Source: Burkholderiales bacterium UBA1834 (GTDB lineage Bacteria > Pseudomonadota > Gammaproteobacteria > Burkholderiales > Burkholderiaceae_C). From it: a stretch of 35,352 nucleotides of DNA. Under the pieces are notes generated by a model. The model was not told where the DNA came from. It worked only from the letters and a program-made list of their open reading frames with translations, and did no database searches. Positions 1 through 7,899 of the stretch are shown here, one piece after another. The position numbers and the translations under genes are program-made. The stretch covers positions 1 to 35,352 of the forward strand of contig DDJC01000029.1 in the NCBI GenBank assembly GCA_002339015.1. The letters run 5' to 3'. Position 1 is the stretch's first letter. Each line of letters starts with the position of its first letter.

Positions 1-44
1 TTGAAACCCGGGGCGATTCAGTGCTCGGCTCAGGGTTGTTATTT

Positions 45-170
45 GGTTCATTCAACTTGGTTTTTTGTCCGAAAAGTTCATTCAACTTGGATTTCGCACC
101 GAAAAGTTCATTCAAGTTGGGGGTAGGAGATCGGTGTATGCGGCCGATGTCGAATTTCATTCAACTTGAG
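45..170. repeat. Left terminal repeat array of a putative transposable element
   Basis: Four copies of a motif close to AGTTCATTCAACTTGG lie at 45-60, 75-90, 105-120 and 155-170, all in the same orientation. Copies two and three share a longer 22-base block (69-90 and 99-120) with one mismatch, and the starts of copies one to three are exactly 30 bases apart. The array at 4059-4155 has the same motif inverted. Multiple inward-facing short repeats are typical of transposase-binding sites at the ends of Tn7-, Mu/Tn5053- and IS21-type elements. No transposase is visible and the exact terminus cannot be placed, so the family is undecided. Confidence 0.7.
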
Positions 171-422
171 ACCTTGGCCGTACCTTGGGCGGACAGTACC
201 TCGAGCCGACCGACTGCATCCGACCCATAGCAGCCCGTCAGGATGGGCTCCTAACGGCCGAGTGCAGCCGGCGGCGAAAACAGACTCCCTGCGGTGCGCC
301 TGGTGATCACCCCTACCAGTACTACCATCAGTGGGGGTACGATTCCGACCATACCAAAGCGGCTGAAGTGACTGTATCTTCAGCTCGTCAAAGGCCACCC
401 ATCACTCAAGATTAGGTTTCAA

Positions 423-872
423 ATGCCAGAGGTCGCGCTCGTTCCAAAGTTCTTGAAATCATTCGCCGCAGAGCACGGGCTCAAAGTTCACGACTGCCTG
501 TACGGCGCTATTGAAATTGGGGGCGAGTTCCCGATTCAGCAATCCGCTGCCGCCGTGTACGGGATCTGGGCCCATATGCCCGCAGCCCCTAAGACCGGGC
601 TAGCCCAAGTGCCGGGCTTTCCTGACTGGTACCCTGTTTACTGGGGCAAAGACATCTCACCAGTTAGCCGAATCAAGGCCCACGTTCAAGGGCACAGGAA
701 CGGTAATATCGGCCTGCCGAACGTCGCTGAACTGAGGGGAGCACGCCTAGTGTTCGGCGCCGTTTTAGTTTCGGAATACCAACGCTTTGAGGCCCTCCTG
801 CACCAGCATTGCCCTCCCTTCAAGGGAACGCCATCACTCGGACGTCAGAGCACGGTGGTGAGGGTACGGTGA
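423..872 (+). CDS. Small hypothetical protein resembling GIY-YIG nucleases
   Basis: The product has 149 residues. Residues 45-49 (VYGIW) and 70-77 (YPVYWGKD) look like the paired GIY and YIG strands. They are followed by Arg83 and His87 in the helix where GIY-YIG enzymes keep a catalytic Arg, and by Glu118/Glu123 in a SEYQRFE helix where they keep the metal-binding Glu; PPFKG at 131-135 follows. This is pattern matching by eye to a small nuclease fold found in repair enzymes, homing endonucleases and restriction enzymes, so a DNA-cleaving role is only inferred. The ATG at 423 has a weak ribosome site. The gene stands alone as the first cargo gene inside the left repeat array. It may be a stand-alone accessory nuclease or an uncharacterised mobile-element protein. 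Confidence 0.5.
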   Translation: MPEVALVPKFLKSFAAEHGLKVHDCLYGAIEIGGEFPIQQSAAAVYGIWAHMPAAPKTGLAQVPGFPDWYPVYWGKDISPVSRIKAHVQGHRNGNIGLPNVAELRGARLVFGAVLVSEYQRFEALLHQHCPPFKGTPSLGRQSTVVRVR

Positions 873-1076
873 GAGCTAACACCACAATCGGCACCGACGT
901 CCCATTGGCTGACTATCCCCCGCTCACTGTCTGTTGATCGTTTCTAGGGTGGTCCGCTATTGGCCGGGAGCAGTCGTCTGCGGAAGGCTATTTTCGTCCC
1001 AGTGCCGACATTCAAGAGGTCGAGAGCAGCGAAGGGGGACGAACACTGCCACTCTCGAACTGACGTTGTTCCGAGC

Positions 1077-2024
1077 CTACCGCCTAGTAAAAGCCAAGGT
1101 GCGCTGCGCGTAGTTGACGAGCGCCTGGTCATTGATGATCTGCATTGCCCACGCGGGATTGCTGTCATGGTGGAACAGGTTGGCGTAGTCCAGCAGCGCC
1201 CGAAGCTCGACGATGTCGGCCTGACGTAGGATCTGCCCCGGGGTGTTCACTCGCTGCTCGCAGATGCCGATGAACGGTCCAAGAAGTCCTCCTGGCTGAA
1301 AGGTATTGGGGTAGGCAACGCGTGCGAACGCCTCAAGAATAGGGCGTAAGGCAGCGGCGACCTGTCGTTCGACTGCCGGATTGGCGGCTTGCAGATATCC
1401 GGTCACGAGTTCGTGACGCCGATCATGCTCCGTGATGCAGTCCTGACGGACGTCCCAGGCGGAGAATGTCGAGCCCACTGCTGCGCGAATCAGCCTGATG
1501 GCCGAGCGGTCCGCTGTGTTCGCGCCCTCCCACAAGTTACATAAAAAGGGCTTCGAATGCGAAAGCACAATCACCTGGCCAACGCGAGGAAGCAGGCGGC
1601 GAATCTCCTGGACGGTAGTCAACGAACGATGCTCGTCGAGGCTTGTCATGGGGTCGTCGATGACCACAATCTTCTGCGCGAGCTGCTGGTCCTGCTCCAG
1701 TGATGCGAAGAAGAACGCCAACGCAAGCGCATTGCGATCCCCAGCGCTGAGTGTGTTGCGGAACGAAGGACCCACATCCGCCGTATGGGGCACCGCTGCG
1801 TTATTGATCAATACGCTATACGAGCAGGCCGAGCCCCCTCGCGTATTGACTGAATCGACTTGGTCAAGGCGAAATCCGGCGTTAAAGCGTCCGAGGTAGT
1901 CGTTGAGCACTCCTTGGTAAGCCGGAAAGACATTCTGCTGGTAGTTGTCCAAGGCGATGCGCGCGATTGTAGAGACGTCAGGCAGGGCTTCGCTAGGAAT
2001 TGTTGCTAAGCTCGTATGAGCACT
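1077..2024 (-). pseudogene. 5'-truncated AAA/ABC-type ATPase, RloC/AAA_13-like C-terminal remnant
   Basis: The frame encodes the C-terminal ATPase half of a large coiled-coil ABC-type ATPase. Counting from the TTG at 1952, the ABC signature LSAGD is at residues 68-72, Walker B KIVVIDD at 94-100, the D-loop SLDEHR at 104-109 and the switch His in SH at 131-132. This arrangement is typical of AAA_13 proteins such as the RloC/PrrC anticodon-nuclease family, which act in phage defence. No Walker A P-loop is present. Family-like sequence continues upstream of the TTG in the same frame until a TAG at 2025-2027, with no good start codon, so the N-terminal half has been lost. ATP binding should therefore be defective. 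A divergent ATPase used as a partner of another protein is possible but less likely. Confidence 0.6.
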
Positions 2025-2103
2025 CTAGCTGAATGCAATAGCCCCGACCGTTCGCTCGGGTGGTACGGCTCCGAACGTCTGATCAAGGGCCAAGCGGATC
2101 GCA

Positions 2104-2412
2104 TCAACGCTGCGGAAATAGTCTCGCCATCAGGTCTTTGTGAAGGTGCATCGAGATGCAGGACCAAATCAGAGCGAGAAAAGCAACACAAAAAAGGGCA
2201 GCGAAACATACCAGTGCGGACCAGTAAAACGGCCCGTACCTGTCAAATTCAGCGATTACAACCTTGGCGAGCTCTGTAGCGGTCTGGCCCCAAAACCATG
2301 CCTGGCCCAAGGTGAACATTGTCATTAGTAACACCACTCCAGAAGGCAACTCCGTGAGGGCGTATCGGCGTCGATGTTTGAAGCGTAAAAGCATAGCGCA
2401 TGCGGATTTCAT
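2104..2412 (-). CDS. Small two-helix membrane protein of unknown function
   Basis: The 102-residue product has a short basic N-terminus, a hydrophobic helix around residues 20-45, a short loop (about 46-63), a second hydrophobic helix around 64-88 and a basic tail. The ATG at 2412 is preceded by AAGGA at proper spacing, which supports it as a real start. I recognise no family. It is transcribed divergently from the membrane-anchored protein starting at 2555, with 142 bases between the two starts, so the two may share a regulatory region. Both lie inside the repeat-bounded accessory segment. Confidence 0.55.
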   Translation of the reverse strand: MKSACAMLLRFKHRRRYALTELPSGVVLLMTMFTLGQAWFWGQTATELAKVVIAEFDRYGPFYWSALVCFAALFCVAFLALIWSCISMHLHKDLMARLFPQR

Positions 2413-2554
2413 TTAAGTCCTTGGAGTGGCCTGTCGTAGAGACTCACGGGATTGTTGAAATGCTGATTTCGGACGCCGTCACCCTTAACGTGCACGGGTT
2501 CGCGTTTGATCGGTGCTGTCGCGGGGCACGGGCAGATAGTAAGAGAAAAGGCCA

Positions 2555-3325
2555 ATGTTGAAGAAGAAGATCGTCGCAGCACTTAGCTGGCTCCGCGACA
2601 ACGTCGTTGCAGTACTCCTAGTTTCCTTTGTCATTCCTGGCGTGCTAGCGGTATTCAACCAGCAATCCGCCATTACAAGGGCGATCTTCGAGACAGACTA
2701 CAAAGCCGCCAAGCTGAAGTTCCAGGAATGTCATCGTTTCCACGCTGAATACATAACCTCTGTCAGGTCGAACCAAGGCGCTGCCCTCTTGATGCACAAG
2801 CACTTCAACATCAATGAAGTCTTTCGAAGGGGGGACTCTCCGGTCTTCTTCGCAGCCTACAAGGCGACTCTGGAAACCTATCAAAGTTCTCTCGCAAGGA
2901 TGGAGGCCTCATCCTCTAGGACATCCCAGTGCTACGGCGAATTGGCTGCCATATATGAGAACCTAGCTATCAGCCTGAACCTCTATCGGGAATTCCGCAA
3001 AATTGCATCGCAGGGCGCCGATGAGCTTGCTGTGATGTCCTCGAAGCGTGATGCGGTAAGAGACGAGATGTCTGCTCGGGTAAGCCTAGAGTCTCTCTTC
3101 AGCGCGATGATCTCGGGTGACGATAAATCTATGATCGCCGCCATGCGAAATGCCAGCTTCGAGGATCTAGCCACTTTTCAATCCAAAAATGCAGACGCTG
3201 AGGCTGCCTCCTCTCGACTCGAGCGAGAGCGCTTCAATGAGCTCAATACACTGTTCTCGGATGAGCTAAATGCTCGCCTTCATCGAGGGCTGTTCGGCTC
3301 CTTCGGTTCTCTGCTTCGGGGCTGA
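2555..3325 (+). CDS. Membrane-anchored helical protein of unknown function
   Basis: The product has 256 residues. A positively charged start (MLKKKIV) leads into one hydrophobic segment at about residues 17-35, which acts as a signal anchor or uncleaved signal. The remainder is predicted by eye to be mostly helical, rich in Ala, Glu, Arg and Ser, with two Cys at about 58 and 125 and heptad-like stretches near the C-terminus (around 210-235). An AGAGAAAAGG run precedes the ATG at 2555. No domain family is recognised. Topology suggests a periplasmic or cytoplasmic helical domain tethered to the inner membrane. It lies opposite the small membrane protein at 2104-2412, and a joint role is possible but unproven. 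Confidence 0.6.
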   Translation: MLKKKIVAALSWLRDNVVAVLLVSFVIPGVLAVFNQQSAITRAIFETDYKAAKLKFQECHRFHAEYITSVRSNQGAALLMHKHFNINEVFRRGDSPVFFAAYKATLETYQSSLARMEASSSRTSQCYGELAAIYENLAISLNLYREFRKIASQGADELAVMSSKRDAVRDEMSARVSLESLFSAMISGDDKSMIAAMRNASFEDLATFQSKNADAEAASSRLERERFNELNTLFSDELNARLHRGLFGSFGSLLRG

Positions 3326-3514
3326 CGGGAGAGGGGTGCCTACGGGTGCTATCGCAAGAGAAGGTCCGAGTGTGAGGCCTGGCCTTGTAGGTCAGCGTAA
3401 TCGACGCCGCACTGTTTAGCTGGCAGAGAATCTGTCGCCGTATCCAACAGTTCCTAAGGCCCCATCCGAGCAGGCGGAGCCGCTAGCTTTTCGCCATATG
3501 TAGTCGTTCTACTG

Positions 3515-4001
3515 TTGAAAGCAGGGCATCTGATTGTCGGGTACAACGGTTGCGCTGCTGTGGTCCGTGACGACCTAGTCAACCGGCGATTGGAATTGCT
3601 CGATCGAAGTCGCAATGATTACGACTGGCTGGGCCCTGGTGTCTACTTCTTCGAGAACGACGCAGAGCGAGCTTTCCACTTTGCTGACCATTCCCATAAG
3701 AAGCCGGAGGCAATGTACACCGAGCATCCGATCGCAAGTCCGGTTGCGGTTGGGCGCTGATAAGAGCGAATCATTGGCTCGATATGACCACTCAGCTTGG
3801 GATGGTGACATTCGCCAACGCGTACGATGCCTTTCGCGAAGAAGGTGTTCCTATGAAAGGCGGCGTGCCTCATCAGCCGCGGATGCTGAGGCACACTACG
3901 CGGCCAGAGACTTCATCTTGCGCAAGCTCGGCAATGCAATCTTTGCGACCGACTTTATTTCCCTCTTTCAGGCCAATCGCGTACGCATCATCATTCTCTG
4001 A
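3515..4001 (+). pseudogene. Frameshifted gene with ADP-ribosyltransferase-like features
   Basis: The first frame (TTG at 3515, stop at 3758-3760) encodes 81 residues, including NDYDWLGPGVYFFENDAERA, a block I recall from a family of uncharacterised proteins with an ADP-ribosyltransferase-like look (YHG then GxYFxE). The frame ends in PVAVGR-stop. A different frame resumes immediately with LIRANHWLDMTTQLGMVTFA and runs to EEGVPMK, as expected if one base was lost near 3750-3757. A third frame then shows DFILRKLGNAIF and stops at 4001, implying a second frameshift. The usual YHG motif reads YNG here, so the putative catalytic His is also lost. The gene is broken and ends shorter than I would expect. 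The family assignment is from memory of motifs, not a search. Confidence 0.55.
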
Positions 4002-4058
4002 AAGATAAGTGATTTCGGAGAGCTATCTGCTTTGGATGTGGCGAAAGAAGCGGCGCCT

Positions 4059-4155
4059 AAGTTCAATGAACTTTTTGGGAAAAACTACCAAGTTCAATGA
4101 ACCAAGAACACCAAGCTCAATGAACCAAGATCCGCTAAGTACTTGATTTGAATGA
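4059..4155. repeat. Right terminal repeat array of the putative element
   Basis: Copies of CCAAGTTCAATGAACC and close variants lie at 4059-4073 (partial), 4088-4103 and 4111-4126. A weaker copy sharing TTGAATGA lies at about 4140-4155. The motif is the inverted form of the left array with one or two base changes, so both arrays point into the interval 170-4059. The element would be about 4.1 kb. The C-terminal fragment of another gene begins just beyond, which suggests the element inserted into a gene. Target duplications cannot be checked because the left flank is almost outside the window. Confidence 0.65.
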
Positions 4156-4178
4156 CGTCAAGTTCTTGCCTTCGATGA

Positions 4179-4334
4179 ACTTCGACATCAGAATTCATTA
4201 AGTGTGAAATCGAGTTCAACCGCGCGGTGTTCCGCGCCCAGCCGGCCGACGACCTGGACCCGGCCGGCATCGCCCTGCGCGGTCCGAAAAAGGCGGTGGA
4301 CAAGGCGGTCAAGGCGCTGTCGCTGCATCCTTGA
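4179..4334 (+). pseudogene. C-terminal gene fragment at the right end of the element
   Basis: A frame open from 4179 to the TGA at 4332-4334 encodes about 50 residues. It has GC-rich codon use unlike the upstream cargo and ends with the block RGPKKAVDKAVKALSLHP. There is no plausible start or ribosome site, and coding-like sequence begins about at the end of the repeat array, near 4190-4205. The simplest reading is the 3' end of a host gene whose 5' part was lost or displaced by the element insertion. I do not recognise the family. It overlaps the convergent membrane-protein gene by about 26 bases, which is normal for intact tail-to-tail neighbours. Confidence 0.5.
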
Positions 4335-5118
4335 TGCTGTCGCTCTCGCCGTCGTTGTCGCTGTCGGACGCGGGACGCGCCGGCGCGCCGTCCCGGTAGG
4401 CCACCGAGACCATGGCGCCGACGACGAACGTCAACATGATGAAGAGCGTCAGATAGGCCACGATCCAATACGGTACGCCGTCCAGGGCGTAGCCCAGGTA
4501 CTCGTACAGCGCGCTGTGGGCCAGGCCGCCCGTGCTCACCAGGATGCCCAGGGCCAGCATCAGCGGCCAGCGCGGGTAGGGCATGGCGGCACGCACGCCG
4601 CGCAAGCCGGTTGCGCCGGTCACGGCGGCGCGCGGCAGGGCGGGCGCCAGCAGCGCCAACCCGTACAGGATCGGCAGCCAGAGCACCAGCACCACGGGCA
4701 CCAGCGCCGCGAAGAACAGGCCCGAGTCCGGGCCGTTCATCAGCGCGAACAACACGTAGGGCAGGTCGCCGGTGGCGCGCGCCAGCGTCGTCACGACCAC
4801 CGCCAGCAGGCCCAGCATCACCAGGTGCCAGGCTTGCGCTGTACTGCCGCCGGCATCGATCCGCGTATCGTCCGCGCGCGCGATGACCCGGTGCCAGGCG
4901 TACGTCATGCGCGAGAATGCAATCAGGTTGACCAGCGCGAACAGCAGGAACAGGCCGCCCTTAAGCCAGTACAGCGACGCGGCCAGAATGGCGAACGGCA
5001 GCGATAATAGGAACACCGCCAGCGACCACGGCGCGGCCGCCAGCATCGCGCGGCCATGGCGCCGGATGGCGCCGGCCGTTGCGTTGAAGAATGAAAGCGC
5101 TCCGCGTGCGTTCGACAA
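4309..5118 (-). CDS. Multispanning inner-membrane protein of unknown function
   Basis: The product has 269 residues and five to six hydrophobic helices: about 30-48, 53-70, 98-116, 135-160, 185-205 and 217-240. It ends in a hydrophilic tail rich in Asp, Ser and Ala. The start is a TTG at 5118 preceded by AGAGGA at five bases, which is a convincing initiation site. A short cytoplasmic N-terminus (FFNATAGAIRRHGRAML) precedes the first helix. This overall shape resembles uncharacterised BPSS1780-type membrane proteins of Burkholderiales, but I cannot confirm the family. Codon use is GC-rich and unlike the element to its left. Its 3' end overlaps the C-terminal fragment ending at 4334. Confidence 0.7.
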   Translation of the reverse strand: MSNARGALSFFNATAGAIRRHGRAMLAAAPWSLAVFLLSLPFAILAASLYWLKGGLFLLFALVNLIAFSRMTYAWHRVIARADDTRIDAGGSTAQAWHLVMLGLLAVVVTTLARATGDLPYVLFALMNGPDSGLFFAALVPVVLVLWLPILYGLALLAPALPRAAVTGATGLRGVRAAMPYPRWPLMLALGILVSTGGLAHSALYEYLGYALDGVPYWIVAYLTLFIMLTFVVGAMVSVAYRDGAPARPASDSDNDGESDSIKDAATAP

Positions 5119-5716
5119 GTCGTTCCTCTGTGGGCAATCGACAGGGCCTTGTTTATACCGCAGCCGGGCCGCCCGGACATCATCGTTTGCAAGCCTTTAC
5201 CATAAGAGAGGAGACCCGATGGAAGTGACCTTGAGCGGCAGGGTGTAGCGCGCTCCGGCGTTTGAGTGGTCTGCTGTTACGCTACGACTGGCCCTGAAGA
5301 TGCTTTGCGCTTGGTCATTCTCTGGCCGGAAGACACAGCTTGGCGCAGCGCCTTGGCCGAGGCGTTCTGGTGGGAAGCCAGCACTCGCGGGATCTCTGCG
5401 ATCCCTAGATGTTTGGATGTAGAAATGGTGTTTTTCATCTTAAGTGGACATCTAAGGGAAAAACTCCATTCTTAATGGTTAGGCTGTGGCAACTTGAGTG
5501 GTGAAATGCTGCCTAAGTTATTGATTCTTATAGATCCGGGGTTTTATCTTGAATGGACTTTAACAGTCGGCACGTGGACGAGAGAGAGACTTGCTAGCAT
5601 GTGCTGTGCTGTACGCAATACATCATCGACATACAACTTGAGAAGATAGGATCATGACCCAGCCGCATTCAAGACGCCCACCCGCTTACGTACTGAAGAC
5701 ACGGTATACACCTGCG
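5119..5716. other. Gene-poor interval with IS-end-like repeats and a stunted ORF
   Basis: No convincing gene is present. A nine-codon ORF at 5219-5248 (MEVTLSGRV) has a fine ribosome site (GAGAGGAG) but stops at once, so it looks like the start of a gene cut off by rearrangement. An open frame at 5266-5475 has no supporting features. The right half (5437-5560) holds a direct-repeat array described separately. The interval looks like a scar of past mobile-element insertion between the membrane-protein gene and the LprI-like gene. Confidence 0.5.
5437..5560. repeat. Second short-repeat array, probable insertion-element end remnant
   Basis: Four similarly oriented copies of a motif near ATCTTGAATGGAC occur: ATCTTAAGTGGACA at 5437-5450, ATTCTTAATGGTTA at 5468-5481, AACTTGAGTGGTG at 5491-5503 and ATCTTGAATGGACTT at 5546-5560. 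The core TTGAATG-AC is shared with the arrays at 45-170 and 4059-4155, in the orientation of the right array. This suggests the end of a second, related element. No matching opposite end or transposase is visible in the window. Confidence 0.45.
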
Positions 5717-6400
5717 ATGAAGCTTCTCTTTACGTTGGGCCTCGCAATGCTAGGGACCTACGCCCAAGCCGCCAGTTTTGATTGCAACAAGGCCGCGAGC
5801 ACGACGGAAAAGTTGATCTGTAGCGATGCCGAGACCTCCGCGCTGGATGGCAAATTGCAGGGGGCCTATAAGGCAGCACTAGCCGCAACCGATGCCTATG
5901 GCAAGAAAGCGTTGGCTGAAGAACAGCGCAATTGGATCAAATACGCGCGTGGCATTTGTCAAGACAGCGCCTGCCTGCGGCAAGCATACACAAGCCGCAT
6001 CGCCCTGCTGGCGCGTAATGAGAAACATATTGCCAATGGCAAGGTGTACTCGGACTGCAAGCTGCCGGGCAACCAAACCGCCAGTGGCGAATGCGTCAAT
6101 GTTGTGCCGATTCGTGATCCCAACTCCCGCGTGGAATCGTTCAACCAATCGCTGGAGCAGCAGAAGCAAAACGGCCGAATCATCGGTTGTAGCCGGCTGA
6201 TTGATCTGCCGGTTGGCGTCGCCGGAGGTAATCACAGTTTTGGCGGTTCCTGCGTATTGCAGGAAGGCACGCAGCGCAAGGACGTGAGGATCTGCAACGA
6301 CGATATGTTCGGTCATTTCCAAGTAGAGCCGTCCACGCCCCAGGATGTCTCGGACAAGCGCCTGGTCGACTTTACCTACGCGCAATGCTATGGCGGCTGA
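5717..6400 (+). CDS. LprI-like (DUF1311) secreted protein
   Basis: The ATG at 5717 begins a clear Sec signal peptide (MKLLFTLGLAMLGTYAQAAS), so it is preferred over an in-frame ATG 63 bases upstream; the mature protein has about 208 residues. The first 80 mature residues match the LprI/DUF1311 pattern: FDCNKAASTTEKLICSD, then LDGKLQGAYKAAL, then EEQRNWIKYARGIC with paired Cys. LprI-domain proteins are small disulfide-containing envelope proteins, and the mycobacterial member inhibits lysozyme. The C-terminal half (about 115-227) is a Cys-containing extension I do not recognise. A periplasmic or lipid-free secreted location is likely. The gene stands alone downstream of the repeat-bearing interval. 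Confidence 0.75.
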   Translation: MKLLFTLGLAMLGTYAQAASFDCNKAASTTEKLICSDAETSALDGKLQGAYKAALAATDAYGKKALAEEQRNWIKYARGICQDSACLRQAYTSRIALLARNEKHIANGKVYSDCKLPGNQTASGECVNVVPIRDPNSRVESFNQSLEQQKQNGRIIGCSRLIDLPVGVAGGNHSFGGSCVLQEGTQRKDVRICNDDMFGHFQVEPSTPQDVSDKRLVDFTYAQCYGG

Positions 6401-6521
6401 TGATAAGCGCCCGCGGCTCCTGGACCTGCTGATCGACCACCGCCGGCCGAACGACCTGAAGAACTGCTACGAGGGCCAGATGTTCAGCATGCGCTTGCCC
6501 ATCAGGATTTGCGCCCGTTGA
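6390..6521 (+). other. Possible coding debris between LprI-like gene and kinase
   Basis: A 43-codon frame starts at 6390, overlapping the end of the LprI-like gene by 11 bases. It contains LLDLLIDHRRPNDLKNCYEG followed by MFSMRLPIRICAR and a stop. The stretch looks protein-like rather than random, but it has no recognised family and no clear ribosome site. It may be a piece of a larger lost gene. From its end to 6778 I see no gene, only the hairpin at 6603-6622. Confidence 0.25.
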
Positions 6522-6602
6522 ACGGCATGGTGCTGTTGGATCCGACGGACAACTACGAGCGACCTGGCCGACAAGAAGTCTGTGCGAAGCTGAGTGAGGT
6601 GG

Positions 6603-6622
6603 ATATGGGCTGACGCCCATAT
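6603..6622. other. Perfect 8-bp inverted repeat (hairpin)
   Basis: ATATGGGC at 6603-6610 and GCCCATAT at 6615-6622 form a perfect 8-bp stem with a TGAC loop. There is no T-run on either side, so it is not a convincing intrinsic terminator. It sits about 155 bases beyond the 3' end of the kinase gene and could be a scar or a binding site. Confidence 0.4.
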
Positions 6623-6777
6623 ATGGGTACGGCTATTGGCGGATTTGCGGCCGCAGAATGCGCGGAATGGGCGCCACGGCGGGACGCGCCGCGGCACCAT
6701 CCGACATACTACCGAAAACTCCGGCCTCGTTGCGCGGCCCGGCCCTTGGCGGGCCGTTCTGACGCGGATCGATATCG

Positions 6778-7899
6778 TCAGGTCGAGGCGGTCGACGCCT
6801 GCCGTGGCAGCGCCACGCGGAAGCGGGTGATGCCGTCGCGCGATTCGGCGCTGATGCGGCCGCCGTGAGATTGCGCCACCTGTTGCGCGATGAACAGTCC
6901 CAGCCCCAGGCCGCGATGGCCCCCGGCCGGCCGCGCGCCGCTGCGGAACGGGTTGAACAGTTGCGGCAGCAGTTCCGCGGGAATGCTGCCGCCGTTGCTG
7001 ACCGTGACCACGACCCGGTCGGCAATGGAACCATCCACCTCGACCCGCACCGGCACGTCGCGGGCGCCGTGGTGCAAGGCGTTGCCGAGCAGATTGGCCA
7101 GCACCTGGGCGATGCGCTCGCCGTCCCATTCGCCGACCGGGTCGCCATGGCATTCGGCTTCGATCTGGCGGTCGGCGCAGCCGGCGCGCAATTCATCCAG
7201 GGTGCGGTGGACCAGCGTGTCCATGCCGATGCGCGCCGGCGCCAGCGCCAGTCCGCCGGCCTGGCGGATGCGCGTCACGTCGAGCAGGTCTTCGATCAGG
7301 TGCTTCATGCGCTCGCTGCTCTGGAGCATCCGTTGCGCCACGCTGACCACGCGCGCGTCGCCGCCCTGGCGCGCCAGCATCGAGGCGCCCATGATGACCG
7401 CCTGCAATGGCGTGCGCAGGTCATGGCTGAGCACGGCCATGAACATGTCGTTGACCCGCAACGCCTCGGTGCGCGCCTCCAGTTGCTGCGCCAGCGCGCG
7501 CCGGCGCTCGTGCAACTCGAAGAACACGTTCGCCTTGCTGCGCAGCATGTAAGGGTCGACCGGCTTGTACAGAAAGTCCACCGCGCCGCTCTCGTAGCCG
7601 CGGAACTGCCAATTCTGTTCGCGCGAGCCGGCGGTGATGAAGATCAGCGGAATGTGGCGGGTGCGCTCGCTGCCGCGGATCAGCTCGGCCAGCTCGAAGC
7701 CGTCCATCTCCGGCATCTGCACATCCAGCAGCGCCACGGCCACTTCGTGCAGGAGCAGCAACTCGAGCGCCTCGACCCCGGACGATGCCTTGATGACGCG
7801 CACGCCTGGTCGTGCCAGCAAGGCCTCCATGGCCAGCAGGTTCTGAGCCAGGTCGTCCACCACGAGGATATTGACGTCCAGTTCCGCGTCCGTGCTCAT
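6778..7899 (-). CDS. Hybrid response regulator/sensor histidine kinase
   Basis: The product has 373 residues. A receiver domain comes first (about 8-128): acidic pair at 15-16, phospho-acceptor Asp59 in LLDVQMPEMDGFE, and Lys112 in FLYKPVD. A coiled linker (129-150) joins it to a HisKA dimerisation domain with His159 in SHDLRTPLQAV, then a HATPase domain with N-box NLLGNALHHGA near 270-280 and G2 box GLGLGLFIAQ near 330-339. The G1 box reads VSNGGSIP rather than the textbook DxGxG, a variant I associate with a subset of kinases of this layout. There is no transmembrane segment, so it is cytosolic and probably fed by an upstream kinase. The ATG at 7899 follows AAGGAG at good spacing. No partner regulator or target gene is adjacent. 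Confidence 0.9.
   Translation of the reverse strand: MSTDAELDVNILVVDDLAQNLLAMEALLARPGVRVIKASSGVEALELLLLHEVAVALLDVQMPEMDGFELAELIRGSERTRHIPLIFITAGSREQNWQFRGYESGAVDFLYKPVDPYMLRSKANVFFELHERRRALAQQLEARTEALRVNDMFMAVLSHDLRTPLQAVIMGASMLARQGGDARVVSVAQRMLQSSERMKHLIEDLLDVTRIRQAGGLALAPARIGMDTLVHRTLDELRAGCADRQIEAECHGDPVGEWDGERIAQVLANLLGNALHHGARDVPVRVEVDGSIADRVVVTVSNGGSIPAELLPQLFNPFRSGARPAGGHRGLGLGLFIAQQVAQSHGGRISAESRDGITRFRVALPRQASTAST

Noticed and set aside
45..170. Short regularly spaced repeats as a CRISPR array
   Set aside because: Repeats are 16-22 bases, spacers only 8-14 bases and irregular, with an inverted partner array 4 kb away and no cas genes; they fit transposon ends.
5266..5475. 69-codon ORF upstream of the second repeat array
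   Set aside because: No ribosome site, no family resemblance, and it runs into the repeat array; probably chance.
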